Part shown: piece after piece, positions 1-9,137 of the stretch | Layout of the letters: each line of letters starts with the position of its first letter | How positions within the stretch are numbered: the first letter of the stretch is position 1 | Assembly: GCF_000367365.1 (NCBI RefSeq) | Contig: NZ_BARF01000146.1 | Coordinates: 1 to 35,288 of the forward strand | Source of the DNA: Streptomyces prunicolor NBRC 13075 | Lineage (GTDB): Bacteria; Actinomycetota; Actinomycetes; Streptomycetales; Streptomycetaceae | DNA length: 35,288 nucleotides | Reading direction: 5' to 3' | Notes under the pieces: generated by a model | Database searches by the model: none | What the model was told of the DNA's origin: nothing | The model's input: the letters and a program-made list of their open reading frames with translations, nothing else | Position numbers and translations under genes: made by a program

Positions 1-95
1 ACCTGCTTGAGGACGGAAAGACCCGGCAGCCCGCCCTCGTTCGGTTTGATCCCGGGGTCGTAGGCGAGCTGGACGACCTTGTCGGCGAGAAACAT
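1..95 (-). CDS. Partial small protein of a conjugation-type cluster (N-terminus only)
   Basis: An open frame on the minus strand starts at ATG 95-93 and runs off the window edge. It reads MFLADKVVQLAYDPG and then IKPNEGGLPGLSVLKQV. GGAG lies six bases upstream of the ATG, which supports the start. The hydrophilic start followed by a GLPGLS..L stretch resembles the N-termini of small membrane proteins (DUF6112-like) found beside NlpC/P60 genes in Streptomyces conjugative elements. That resemblance is from memory and covers only 31 residues. It lies 87 bp downstream of the NlpC/P60 gene on the same strand, so the two are probably co-transcribed. Confidence 0.5.
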   Translation of the reverse strand, partial: MFLADKVVQLAYDPGIKPNEGGLPGLSVLKQ

Positions 96-182
96 TAAGA
101 ACTCCAGTTCGATGCAATGCACGCCAAAGCCCGCGAGGGCGAAGCGGCGTGCGAGAAGAAGAGGGGAGAGGGGAAGCGCCGG

Positions 183-1334
183 TCAGGCGACTCGGCGGGC
201 CGCGAGAATCTGCGTCTTCCAGGACGCGAGGGTCGCGATACGGACCACGTCACCGGTGTGCGGGGCGTTGATGATCAGGCCCTGGCCGATGAACATGCCG
301 ACGTGCTCAGGGACTTGTGCCGTTCCCTCGGTGAAGACGAGGTCACCCGGCTCAAGAGCGTCGACGGATACCGCCTCGCCCTCCTTGACCTGCGTGTACG
401 TCGTCCTGGTCAGGGTGAGCCCGGCGGCCTTGTACGACTGCTGCATCAGGGAGGAGCAGTCGCAGCGGCCCATGGGGTCCGACCCGTGGGAGTTGGTGCA
501 GCTCCCGCCCCACTGATATGGGGTGTTGAGCTGGCCCAGTGCCCAGCGGATCGCCGTCCGGACCTTCGTCGGGGCGTCGGCGGGGATCTTGTAGCCGGCG
601 GGCACCGCGCCGGCCGGGATGGTTCCGAAGTCGGTCCCGTCTCCGTCGGCCGTACAACTGCCCGCGGTAGTGGGCGTAGTGCTGTTGCTGGTGTCAGCGG
701 CGCCGGACGGCGAAGGGCTCGGTGACGCGCTGCTGGCCGTCGGCAGCAGGGGCGCGATGGCCTGCTGCAAGGCGGTGGCCAGGGGCTCCCACTTGGCGTA
801 CGCATCCCGGAAGCCGGACCTCTGTACTGCCTGGGCGGCCTGGGTGATGGACAGGGACTGCCAGCCCGAGACCTTCTCCAGCGCCTCGTAGAACTTGGTC
901 GCGGAGTGCACGGGGTCGAGGATCTCGTTCGCGGTGCCCCAGCCCTGCGACGGACGTTGCTGGAACAGACCCAGCGAATCACGGTCGCCGTAGGTGAGGT
1001 TGCGCAGGCGGCTCTCCTGGAGCGCGGTGGCCAGGGCCACGATCTGCCCCCGGGCCGGGATGTTCATCGCGACGCCGGTGGCCTGGATCGTCTTGGCGTT
1101 GGGCACCTGCTCGGCCGGATCGTCCAGTCCCGCCACGGAGGCGGTCTTCTTGGTGTCGCCGTCCAGGATCGCCTTCACCTGAGCGGCAACGGCCGAGGCA
1201 TCCACAGCCTGTGCGCCGCCGGTCGAGCAGGAGGCCGACGCCGTTCCGGCACCGACGGCGAGGATCGGAACGGTCAGAAGCAGCGAACCGGACCCGATGA
1301 GACCGACGACGGCCCCGGTGGTCTTCTTCATCAC
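183..1334 (-). CDS. Secreted bifunctional peptidoglycan hydrolase: lytic transglycosylase-like plus NlpC/P60 (C40)
   Basis: A 383-aa protein with an N-terminal membrane or signal segment (residues 8-35, ending TASASC). Residues 85-195 form a lysozyme/transglycosylase-like domain with a candidate catalytic Glu in LATALQESRL (E107) and a GLFQQRPSQGWG segment. A Ser/Thr/Pro-rich linker (196-225) follows, and then an NlpC/P60 domain (255-383) with the expected Cys in CDCSSL (C293), His in EHVGMFIG (H344) and His in APHTGD (H359). This two-domain order matches cell-wall hydrolases that open peptidoglycan for conjugation machinery in Gram-positive elements (CwlT/VirB1-like role). The start GTG 1334 is directly followed by ATG 1331 and no clear ribosome site is visible, so either may be used. 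The downstream partial gene fits a transfer cluster. The cleavage role is inferred from the family. Confidence 0.9.
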   Translation of the reverse strand: MMKKTTGAVVGLIGSGSLLLTVPILAVGAGTASASCSTGGAQAVDASAVAAQVKAILDGDTKKTASVAGLDDPAEQVPNAKTIQATGVAMNIPARGQIVALATALQESRLRNLTYGDRDSLGLFQQRPSQGWGTANEILDPVHSATKFYEALEKVSGWQSLSITQAAQAVQRSGFRDAYAKWEPLATALQQAIAPLLPTASSASPSPSPSGAADTSNSTTPTTAGSCTADGDGTDFGTIPAGAVPAGYKIPADAPTKVRTAIRWALGQLNTPYQWGGSCTNSHGSDPMGRCDCSSLMQQSYKAAGLTLTRTTYTQVKEGEAVSVDALEPGDLVFTEGTAQVPEHVGMFIGQGLIINAPHTGDVVRIATLASWKTQILAARRVA

Positions 1335-1909
1335 CGCCGCCGTTCACCGAGACGGTGATGCCGGCCGGACAGTGACGCTGGGTCGGGACGCGGGGGTATC
1401 AGGGCATGCTGCATCGCAGCGGCTCCTTGTGGTTCGTAGGAGGCGCGGTGCCGACTTCTCGTGCAAGGCCGTCGGCACCGCGCCGATGTGAATCCGCCTC
1501 TCAAGGCGGGCCCGGGTCAGGGGAGTTGGTAGCTCCCGGACGCCGGTCTCAGGTCACGCGCGGCAGCCAGCCGCGCTCGTAATCTCAGGCGGTACACCCG
1601 TCTCCTCACGGCTTCCGGAACGCAGGGGGCAACATGCCTTCCGTGCAGCTCTGTTGGACGAGACGGCACGGATAAACACAGGTCAGCAGAGGCGGAGCGG
1701 GGCTCCGTCCGGGTGACTTGGCGAGACAGTAGACGGGGATTCCGGCCGCACCAAACGGCTCCCGGAGCCGGACCCGGAGCAGGGATCGGTTCGTTGGGGG
1801 CGGCCGGAAATCGCGGCTACCGTCCGGCGCAACCCCGCCCCGAACAACCGCTGTTGAGCGACGTCCGGAGCGGAGTAAGTCCCGCCGTTCGCTGAAAGAG
1901 GCCCCGCAC
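1335..1909. other. 575-bp gene-free region between divergent genes
   Basis: I see no convincing gene here. The open frames lack family resemblance and overlap one another. It must hold the promoters for the minus-strand NlpC/P60 gene and the plus-strand methyltransferase. The strongest structure is the long hairpin at 1442-1484. Smaller stems occur near 1494-1510 and 1519-1536 (GGGAG...CTCCC). AGAGG just before 1910 is a plausible ribosome site for the methyltransferase. Confidence 0.6.
1442..1484. repeat. Perfect 14-bp inverted repeat (long hairpin)
   Basis: GGCGCGGTGCCGAC at 1442-1455 is the exact reverse complement of 1471-1484, with a 15-nt loop. It lies about 110 bp upstream of the NlpC/P60 start and would be in that gene's 5' untranslated region if transcription starts further upstream. 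No T-run follows on either strand, so it is not a standard intrinsic terminator. It could be an operator or an RNA control hairpin. Confidence 0.6.
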
Positions 1910-2656
1910 ATGAGCTACACGCTGCACCGAGGTGACGCCCTCACCGTGCTCAAGACCCTCCCGGACGAGAGCGTCAACGCCGTCATCACCGACCCGCCCT
2001 ACAACTCCGGCGGACGCACGAGTTCGGACCGCACCGGCCGTACAGCACGCGCCAAGTACGTCACCAGCAACAGCGCCCACGACCTGCAGAACTTCCCTGG
2101 GGAGAACCGCGACCAGCGGAGCTACCGGAGCTGGCTGACCGCCCTGCTCACCGAGGCGTACCGGGCCTCCACCGAGCACGCGGTCGCCGTCGTCTTCTCG
2201 GACTGGCGCCAGGAGCCGACCACGTCCGACGCCCTTCAGATGGCGGGCTGGACCTGGAGCGGCACGATCCCGTGGATCAAGCCCGCCAGCCAGCCTCGCA
2301 AGGGCGGGTTCAAGCAGTCGTCCGAGTTCATCACCTGGGGCGTCAAGGGCAGCCTGGCCAAGGACCGCGACCTGTACCTGCCCGGCCACTTCATCGCCTC
2401 CCAGCCCCGCAAGGACCGGATGCACATCACCCAGAAGCCGGTCGAAGTGATGCAGCAGCTCGTTCAGATCTGCCCCGAGGGCGGCACCGTCCTCGACCCG
2501 TTCACCGGCAGCGGCTCCACGGGCGTCGCCGCCCTGCGCGAGGGCCGACGGTTCGTGGGGGTCGAGCTGTCATCGCACTACGCCGAGGTCGCCGAGCGAA
2601 GGCTCCAGGCGGAGCTGACCCAGGACGACTTTGTTCTGGCCGGACCGGAGGAGTGA
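1910..2656 (+). CDS. Beta-class DNA methyltransferase (N6-adenine/N4-cytosine type)
   Basis: A 248-aa protein with motif IV DPPY at residues 28-31, a central target-recognition stretch, HITQKP at 172-177 and the SAM-binding motif I region VLDPFTGSGSTG at 194-205. Catalytic motif first and SAM motif last is the beta-class order of the N6_N4_Mtase family (Pfam PF01555), which contains adenine-N6 and cytosine-N4 enzymes. The target sequence cannot be read from this. It starts at ATG 1910 with AGAGG nine bases upstream. No restriction endonuclease gene is adjacent, so it looks like a solitary methyltransferase of the kind carried by phages and integrative elements, possibly for anti-restriction. 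CRISPR array 1 begins 129 bp downstream. Confidence 0.93.
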   Translation: MSYTLHRGDALTVLKTLPDESVNAVITDPPYNSGGRTSSDRTGRTARAKYVTSNSAHDLQNFPGENRDQRSYRSWLTALLTEAYRASTEHAVAVVFSDWRQEPTTSDALQMAGWTWSGTIPWIKPASQPRKGGFKQSSEFITWGVKGSLAKDRDLYLPGHFIASQPRKDRMHITQKPVEVMQQLVQICPEGGTVLDPFTGSGSTGVAALREGRRFVGVELSSHYAEVAERRLQAELTQDDFVLAGPEE

Positions 2657-2785
2657 ATATGAGATCTCAACACCGACTTCGCGGCCCACGTAGCGGTGGA
2701 GTGGTCAGAGCATTGAGGCTTCGACCACTCACCGCCGTATCGACAGTAACCACCGCGAACACGGCCGCGCGGTCAGCTTCCGCCG

Positions 2786-4318
2786 CGGAACACTCCCGCG
2801 TCGGCATCCTCGTCATGGTCACCGTCGCCGTTGGAAAGCCCGCGTCAGCGGGAACCACCGCTCGGAGGCCTCATCGAGCATCGACGACCAAGGAACACCC
2901 CCGCGTCGGCGGGAACTACCGATTCGAGCATCGCGCTGTACGCCTCAGCTACGGAACACCCCCGCGTCGGCGGGGACCACGTCTCAACCGTGTAGGTCTC
3001 GCCCTCCTTCTCCGGAACACCCCCGCGTCGGCGGGGACCACTGGGCTGTAGGACGTGGCGTTGCCCTGGATGGCGGAACACTCCCGCGTCGGCGGGGACC
3101 ACCCCAGCCCCGCTACGGCGGGGCTTCGCTATGTCGGAACACCCCCGCGTCGGCGGGGACCACGGTGGCGTCGGCTCCGGGTCGGAGGCGCCCGCCGGAA
3201 CACCCCCGCGTCGGCGGGGACCACGGACCGCATGGAGGCGGCGCGCAGTCGGTAGGCGGAACACCCCCGCGTCGGCGGGGACCACGCACCGACGACGCGC
3301 GCTGGTACAGGCCTGATCGGAACACCCCCGCGTCGGCGGGGACCACCAGGTCCTGCGTCGTACCGCCCGGCCACGGCACGGAACACCCCCGCGTCGGCGG
3401 GGACCACGTTGCCGTTGGAGTTGCTGCTCTCCAACTTCGCGGAACACCCCCGCGTCGGCGGGGACCACTACGGGGTCTATCCCCTGCCGTACAACAAGGA
3501 CGGAACACCCCCGCGTCGGCGGGGACCACGGCTTCATCTACGCCGACGTCGACAAGGGCCGCGGATCACCCCCGCGTCGGCGGGAACCACGACCTGCCCA
3601 CCGATGCCCCAGTACACCGTGGCGGAACACCCCCGCATCGGCGGGAATCACTTCTACCTGGGGCACCAGGAGTTCTTCCACGACGGAACACCCCCGCGTC
3701 TGCGGGAACCACGCGTCCGCCACATCCCGCTGGGCTTTCGCGATCGGAACACCCCCGCGTCGGCGGGAACCACGTGAACCGGCCTTTCTGGGGCCGGGCC
3801 TGAGGCGGATCACCCCCGCGTCGGCGGGGACCACTTCAAGCGGGTGGCGACGGCGGCGGGCGGGTTCGGAACACCCCCGCTTCGGCGGGGACCACGAGCT
3901 GCGCCTGCCGGCCGAGACCGTCTTCCTCGGAACACCCCCGCGTCGGCGGGGATCACCCGGGATCCTGGAGCCTCGGTCGCCGCCAGGACGGAACACCCCC
4001 GTACCGGCGGGAACCACGAATACCTTGCCAAACGCGGCAACATCCTCGCCGGAGCACCCCTGCGTCGGCGGGGACCACAACATCGATCTCCTGCACCACC
4101 TGGCGGCGTACGGAACACCCCCGTATTGGCGGGGACCACCGGCTGGCGGGAGTGCGAACGGGCGCTGCGGAACATCCTAGCGTTGACGGGAACCACGCAA
4201 CTTCCACGTTGCGCTCGGCGCCCGCAACGGGAACTCCCTTGCATCGGCGGGAGCCGTATCTTCTCGCAGACTGGGCCGAAGCAGAACACCGGAATACCTC
4301 CGCGTCAGCGGGGGACGT
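2786..4318 (-). CRISPR. CRISPR array 1, type I-E, about 26 repeats, crRNA strand minus
   Basis: Repeats recur every 61 bp (29 + 32). On the plus strand each reads CGGAACACCCCCGCG then TCGGCGGGGACCAC. The crRNA strand is therefore minus and the 5' handle is GTGTTCCG. The 28-nt core starts at 2787, 2831, 2892, then every 61 bp from 2953 to 4112, then 4169, 4230 and 4291. The first two intervals are 44 and 61, and the 4112-4169 interval is 57. Repeats from 2953 to 3529 are nearly perfect. Those at 2787 and 2831 and at 4169, 4230 and 4291 are badly decayed, and several between 3563 and 4112 carry substitutions. Given the orientation the leader should be on the right (4319-4504), so the leader-proximal repeats are among the worst preserved. 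Confidence 0.97.
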
Positions 4319-4504
4319 CGTCCGTCGGGCCTTGCGCTGGTTTTCGTGCCGGGGTGGCGTTGTTGCTTTGTGTTGTCAAGGAGCTTGCGGTGCCGGGCTC
4401 AAGCGTTGTCAGCCTAGTGGAGTGGGTCCGGAAGGGGATTTGACCTGTGGTTAAGGGAGGGTTCTGTGTCTCGGGAAGTTCAAAACTCGTAGTAGCCAGG
4501 GCGG
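4319..4504. promoter_or_regulatory. Intergenic region between array 1 and cas3: expected array-1 leader and cas promoter
   Basis: This 186-bp stretch separates the divergent array 1 (minus) and cas operon (plus) and is visibly richer in A/T than its surroundings. By position it should hold the leader and promoter of array 1 and the promoter of the cas operon. TTGACA occurs on the minus strand near 4371-4376 and TTGACC on the plus strand at 4440-4445, but neither has a clear -10 partner. The assignment is by location only. Confidence 0.4.
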
Positions 4505-6982
4505 TTGGTCGGTTTGGATGGGCGCGTGGCTGATTCTGGGAGCGATGGTGGCTTGGACGTTTGCGGACCTTGGGGGAAGGCGGGCGGTGGTTCTGTTCCG
4601 CATCCTCTGATTTGCCATGCACTTGATACGGCGGTCGTGGCTGAGACGCTGCTGGACGTGTTGCTGGGGCCTCACTGTCGGCAAGAGTTGGTAGACGCGT
4701 TCGGCCCGCTGGGTGATGCTGCGAGCTGGGTGTCGGTTCTGTCCGGGCTGCATGATCTGGGTAAGTTTTCTCCCACATTTCAGGGACTGCGCGAGGACAT
4801 TGCTGCGGAGTCCATGGGGCCTGTGGCCGCGGTGCAGATTCGGCGACTTGTGCAGTGGAAGGGGAGTGGAGCGCGCACCGACTGCCATCACGGGGTGCTG
4901 ACGGTGGTGCACTGGTTGCGGATTTTGCGTTCCTGGGGTGCGGCGCCGGCTGCGGCTCGCTCGATTGCGTGGGCCTTGGGCGGGCACCATGGCGTGATCC
5001 CGAGAGCGGCGTCGGTACAGCAGGCTCGACAGGCGGTGGGGGACAACGGTGGTCCTCGGTGGGCTGCAGGGTGTGATCATCTGGTGCGCAGGGTTGTTGA
5101 GTTGTGGGGATTGCCGGAGCCGGAAGGCCTGCCCTGGCACGAGGTGCGTCTGAGCCCGGAGGCGGTGGTGGGGCTGGCGGGGCTGACGTCGGTCAGCGAC
5201 TGGATTGCCTCTGCGAGGGCGGAGGAGGACTACGTCGGCACGGACGTCGACTTGGCCTCATATCTGGTGCAGGCGCGTCAGGTTGAGGTGAAGAAGGTCG
5301 AGCGGCTGGCGTGGCGTCCGTGGCGGCCGGCTGAAGACACGAGGTTCCGCTCGCTTTTTCCCGAGGAGCGTACGCCGCATCCTGTCCAGGTTGCGGTCGA
5401 GGACGTGGTGAGCCGGATGCGAGGTCCGGGGATCGTGGTGGTGGCGGCTCCGACGGGCGAGGGGAAGACGAAGGCTGCTTTGCAGGCGGCGGCCACGCTG
5501 GTGCGTCGTTTCGGTCTGCGCGGTTTTTATGTGGCGATGCCGTCGCGTGTCACTAGTAATCAGGCGTTCGATGTCGTGGATCAACTCCTGCACGGGCAGG
5601 AAGCGCCACCGGTCCGATTGCTGCATTCGACTGCCGGTGAGTATCTCAAGGCCCGGCCGGCGGAGGCGGATGCAGCCGAGGCGGTACGTCCGGTCGGTGT
5701 TGACGTTGACGGCGGAAGTGACGGTGACGGAGATGCGGCCGAGTGGTTCGCTCACAAACGGGGGCTGTTGGCGCCACTGGGAGTGGGTACGGTCGACCAG
5801 GCGTTGATGGCGGCCTTGCGTTCCAGCCATGTTTTCGTGCGTCTGTCGGGGCTGTCGGGCAAGGTTGTGGTGTTTGACGAAGTCCACGGCTATGACGTCC
5901 ACATGTCCACGCTGATGGACCGTCTGCTGTGGTGGCTGGGGAAAATGAGGGTGCCAGTCGTGTTGTTGTCCGCGACGCTACCGGCCCGTAGACAACACAC
6001 ACTCGTGGAAAGCTGGCGCGCGGGCGCGTCGGGCGAGATGCCCCATGAGCCATCGCCGTCAGAACTGCATGCCGGTGCGTACCCGCGGGTGACGTGGGCG
6101 GACACCGAGACTCACGCGGCGGAAACAGTAGAGGTGGAGGCTTCCTCGCTGAACGCCGACCGGGTGGTGGAGTTGGTGCGCGTCGACTTCGAGAAGCGTG
6201 CCGAGTGGGCCGTGCAGCAAGCCTGTCTGGACCGCTGCGTGGCCGTCGTCCACAACGTCGTCCGGCACGCGGTCGACGCCTACGAGCAGATCGTCGAGCG
6301 TGTGGACCAGCTGCCGCCCGAAGAGCGGCCGGAGGTCTTCCTGCTGCACGGGCAACTTCTTCAGGCACATCGGGCACGCGTCGAGACCCAGATCCGCACG
6401 AAGTTCGGGCGACCGGATGACCGAGGAACGGCTGAGCGACCGTTGCGGGCGATCGTCGTGGGTACCCAGTTGCTGGAAGGGGGCTTGGACGCGGACTTCG
6501 ACGTGATGATCAGCGCCCTGGCTCCGATCGACAGCCTGATTCAGCGAATGGGGCGAATTCAGCGGCACCGACGCGGCGGTGACCGGCCCGGCCTGCTGAT
6601 GGCCCTGACCGGCGTGGAGGAGAAGCGGAAGAGGATCGTGTTTCCGCCCTACACGACTCACGTGTACGCGGAGTCGGTCTTGTTGCGCACCTGGGCGTTG
6701 CTGCGGGACCGTACTCGGCTGAACTGTCCGCACGAGGTGCAGCAGCTCGTCGACCTGGTCTACGGGCCCGGTGAGGCGCTGGAGTGCCCGCAGGGGCGGG
6801 AGGACCAGTGGGTGAAGGCGGCTGGGCAGTTGGGGCGGAGTATCGCCCGCAAGGAGGAAAATGCGCAGGCTGTGCGGTTGCCGCAGCCCCGGGACGATGT
6901 GCAGCTGTGGGAGTTGACCGCGAAGGCGACCGGGGCCAGCCGTACCCGCCAGGAGAGCTACCAGCGAGATGAAGGGCGCTGA
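4505..6982 (+). CDS. cas3: Type I-E Cas3 nuclease-helicase, HD and helicase domains, lacking its C-terminal domain
   Basis: Cas3 is recruited by Cascade to nick and unwind target DNA. This 825-aa frame has the HD nuclease residues (H38, H83-D84 in LHDLGKF, H128/H129, H161/H162), then superfamily 2 helicase motifs: Walker A APTGEGKT (315-322), DEVH (458-461), SATLP (489-493) and QRMGRIQRHRR (680-690). An acidic Asp/Gly-rich insert lies at 399-411. The frame stops at 6982, soon after the helicase. The usual Cas3 C-terminal domain is encoded in the next, overlapping frame (6969-7388). Together they give about 950-960 residues, the size I recall for the Thermobifida fusca enzyme. The start is taken as TTG 4505, since an in-frame stop lies just upstream. 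GTG 4526 is an alternative. It leads the operon. Confidence 0.95.
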   Translation: MVGLDGRVADSGSDGGLDVCGPWGKAGGGSVPHPLICHALDTAVVAETLLDVLLGPHCRQELVDAFGPLGDAASWVSVLSGLHDLGKFSPTFQGLREDIAAESMGPVAAVQIRRLVQWKGSGARTDCHHGVLTVVHWLRILRSWGAAPAAARSIAWALGGHHGVIPRAASVQQARQAVGDNGGPRWAAGCDHLVRRVVELWGLPEPEGLPWHEVRLSPEAVVGLAGLTSVSDWIASARAEEDYVGTDVDLASYLVQARQVEVKKVERLAWRPWRPAEDTRFRSLFPEERTPHPVQVAVEDVVSRMRGPGIVVVAAPTGEGKTKAALQAAATLVRRFGLRGFYVAMPSRVTSNQAFDVVDQLLHGQEAPPVRLLHSTAGEYLKARPAEADAAEAVRPVGVDVDGGSDGDGDAAEWFAHKRGLLAPLGVGTVDQALMAALRSSHVFVRLSGLSGKVVVFDEVHGYDVHMSTLMDRLLWWLGKMRVPVVLLSATLPARRQHTLVESWRAGASGEMPHEPSPSELHAGAYPRVTWADTETHAAETVEVEASSLNADRVVELVRVDFEKRAEWAVQQACLDRCVAVVHNVVRHAVDAYEQIVERVDQLPPEERPEVFLLHGQLLQAHRARVETQIRTKFGRPDDRGTAERPLRAIVVGTQLLEGGLDADFDVMISALAPIDSLIQRMGRIQRHRRGGDRPGLLMALTGVEEKRKRIVFPPYTTHVYAESVLLRTWALLRDRTRLNCPHEVQQLVDLVYGPGEALECPQGREDQWVKAAGQLGRSIARKEENAQAVRLPQPRDDVQLWELTAKATGASRTRQESYQRDEGR

Positions 6983-7388
6983 AGTGATACTCGACGACGA
7001 GGCCGCGGCCTGTCTGTCGGACGAAGAGGCGGGAGCGGCGGTGCGCGTCGTCGTCGTGTGCCGGCTGCCCGACTCGCCGCTGGTCGTCCCGCTCGCGGGT
7101 GGGGCCCCTGTGGATTTGCGGTCAACCGCAAACGCGAGCAGCAGCGAGGTGGTTCAGGGCCTGCTGGATTCGTCACTGCAGTTGGAGGCCGCTGGCGGCA
7201 TTCATCCTGGAGTGGTTGATGCCGTTCGGCGGGTCGCTGTGCCACCGCTGTTTCGGGCCAGCCCCTGGCTGAGGCGATACCGTCCGCTCGTCCTGGAGGA
7301 CGGCCACATCGTGCTGGCCGGTGTCCGCGTCATATACCGCATCGATCGCGGTCTGTGTGTGGAACCAGCCGACTTGACCACCGGATGA
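6969..7388 (+). CDS. Separate Cas3 C-terminal domain (split cas3 or frameshift product)
   Basis: A 139-aa frame overlaps the end of cas3 by 14 nt in another frame. Its second half (LLDSSLQL...HPGVVDAV, then SPWLRRYRPLVLEDG and VIYRIDRGLCVE) follows the pattern of the Cas3 C-terminal domain. In type I-E Cas3 that domain caps the single-strand DNA channel and contacts Cascade. A +1 shift near 6965-6975 would join the two frames into a normal-length Cas3. ATG 6969 has AGGAG about 12 bases upstream, so it could be translated as its own polypeptide, coupled to cas3 termination. Whether this is a working two-part Cas3 or a recent frameshift cannot be decided from the sequence. The assignment rests on pattern and position, not a search. 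Confidence 0.72.
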   Translation: MKGAEVILDDEAAACLSDEEAGAAVRVVVVCRLPDSPLVVPLAGGAPVDLRSTANASSSEVVQGLLDSSLQLEAAGGIHPGVVDAVRRVAVPPLFRASPWLRRYRPLVLEDGHIVLAGVRVIYRIDRGLCVEPADLTTG

Positions 7389-7475
7389 TCCTTCTCCGCT
7401 GAACCTCGCCCCGATTGTCAGTGGCGTTTGCCAGAATCGCCACCTGCACGAATCTGAGGGAGGGGATAGCAGGCT

Positions 7476-9137
7476 GTGGGGTTCAATCTGTTCACCGAGC
7501 CGTGGCTGCCGGTGGTGTGTCTGGACGGAAGCCGTCAAGAGATAGGCCTGGCCGAGGCCTTGAGCAACGCTGGGGCCTATCGCCGCCTGGCGGGAACCAC
7601 CCCGACGATGACCGCGGCGTTGCACCGTGTGCTGTTGGCGCTGGCCCACCGGGTGTACCGGCCCCTGAATGCTGCACGCTGGGTCGAGTTGTGGCAGGCG
7701 CAGGCTGATGGCGGGCTGCCACAGGCGGAGTTGGCGAACTACCGGGACGAGTACGGAGAACGCTTCGAACTGTTCCATCCGCATACGCCCTTCTTCCAGT
7801 GCCCGGCTCTGAACAACGCGCCGGCCACTACGGCGAAGCTCGTGGCGTACCGGGCCACCGGCAGCAACCGGACGCTGTTCGACCACACCACCGCCGATCA
7901 ACGCCCCTTGCTGCAGCCGGCGGAGGCGGCCCGCTGGCTAGTGACCACACAGGCCTACGACACCTCCGGTACCAAGCAGCCCTACCGCACGGAGCGGAGC
8001 GCGGAAGGCGGTCTGGGCAACCGATTCGGCTGTGTTGTGGTCGAAGGCGCCACGCTGCACGAGACTCTGTTGCTGAACATGCAGCTCTACAGTCCCGAGG
8101 TAGAACTCCCTGTGCGCACCACGGCGCAGGACCGACCGGTGTGGGAAGCGACGCAACCGCCGGACCCCGAGCCCGATGCCCGGCCACCGCTAGGGTGGAC
8201 GGACCTGCTCACCTGGCCCTCCCGCCGCATTCTGCTGTCCACGTCGGACAAGGCCGGCGCAACACTGGTCGATGGAGTGGTGCTCACGCCCGGTACACAG
8301 ATGGAGGGCAACCTCGTCGACCTGGAGGCCATGGCGGCCTTTCGACGACCCTGGCTGAAAGGCAACAAACAGGGCAACTTCAAGCCGGTCAGCCTCGATG
8401 AACTGCGCGGCGTGTGGCGACACAGCCAGGAACTGTTGCTGTCCTCCGACCCACGCTGGTGGAACACCTGGCGCGGACGCATGCGCGCCACAGGACCACT
8501 GCCCGCCCAGGAGCCCCAGCGACAGCGACCCGCTGCACTGGATCACATCGCTGAACTCGTCGAAGACGGTCTGATCGCCGAGGACACCGTCTACACCCTG
8601 CGCATCTTCGGCCAGCAACTCGGCGACCAGGGCGGCGACACCTACGCCTGGTACGAGGAAGCCGTTCCCGCGCCCGTCGCCCTGTTGCGGGCCGAGAGCG
8701 CCCGCGTGGGCTACATCATCGGCTACGCGGTGTCTCTGGCCAGCGATCTCGGCGCGGGACTGAAGCTCATGGAACGCCAGTACAGCGCCGACTTCCACAG
8801 CGAACTCACCAAGGACCAGGAGAAGAAGCTCACCGACCTGGAGATCTTGTACTGGCCACGTCTGACGGCGCCCTTCGCTACCTTCCTGCGCGAACTGGGA
8901 GAGGCGGTGCGGTACGCAACCGATGAGACCGAACCGGCCGAACGGTGGGGCACCGCCGTCGTGGAACTCGCCGACAAGGCGGCCTGGCAGTGGCTGGAAG
9001 GCGCCCCCCGGCGAGACCGCTCTTTGCTGACAGCGAGTGCCCACTTCGACGATTTCCAACGCGCGAAGTACCAGCTGCACCGCATCTTCCGCGGCGGACT
9101 CGCCCGATACAGCGCACCTGACCAGGGAGACGCATGA
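7476..9137 (+). CDS. cse1: Cascade large subunit Cse1 (CasA / Cas8e)
   Basis: The 553-aa protein opens with FNLFTEPWLPVVCLDG, the hallmark N-terminus of Cse1. This subunit recognises the PAM, anchors the crRNA 5' end and recruits Cas3. Residues near 128-136 (TGSNRTLFDH) correspond to the loop region involved in DNA and crRNA contacts in this family. The C-terminal half is helical, as expected for the four-helix bundle that contacts Cse2. The start is GTG 7476, after a purine-rich stretch (GAGGGAGGGG at 7456-7465). The stop overlaps the cse2 start by 4 nt. The 87 bp upstream, after the Cas3 C-terminal frame, is the only sizeable gap in the operon. Confidence 0.96.
   Translation: MGFNLFTEPWLPVVCLDGSRQEIGLAEALSNAGAYRRLAGTTPTMTAALHRVLLALAHRVYRPLNAARWVELWQAQADGGLPQAELANYRDEYGERFELFHPHTPFFQCPALNNAPATTAKLVAYRATGSNRTLFDHTTADQRPLLQPAEAARWLVTTQAYDTSGTKQPYRTERSAEGGLGNRFGCVVVEGATLHETLLLNMQLYSPEVELPVRTTAQDRPVWEATQPPDPEPDARPPLGWTDLLTWPSRRILLSTSDKAGATLVDGVVLTPGTQMEGNLVDLEAMAAFRRPWLKGNKQGNFKPVSLDELRGVWRHSQELLLSSDPRWWNTWRGRMRATGPLPAQEPQRQRPAALDHIAELVEDGLIAEDTVYTLRIFGQQLGDQGGDTYAWYEEAVPAPVALLRAESARVGYIIGYAVSLASDLGAGLKLMERQYSADFHSELTKDQEKKLTDLEILYWPRLTAPFATFLRELGEAVRYATDETEPAERWGTAVVELADKAAWQWLEGAPRRDRSLLTASAHFDDFQRAKYQLHRIFRGGLARYSAPDQGDA

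Noticed and set aside
1500..1620. tRNA-like look of the stem region before the methyltransferase
   Set aside because: No GGTTCNANNCC T-arm and no pairing acceptor stem; only local hairpins.
2659..3803. Plus and minus frames through array 1 and its left edge
   Set aside because: Periodic repeat translations (EHPRVGGDH, PPRRRGP). The short frame after 2659 runs straight into the array.
4440..4467. TTGACC-based sigma-70-like promoter for cas3
   Set aside because: No convincing -10 element at the right distance, so only listed as a possibility within the intergenic feature.
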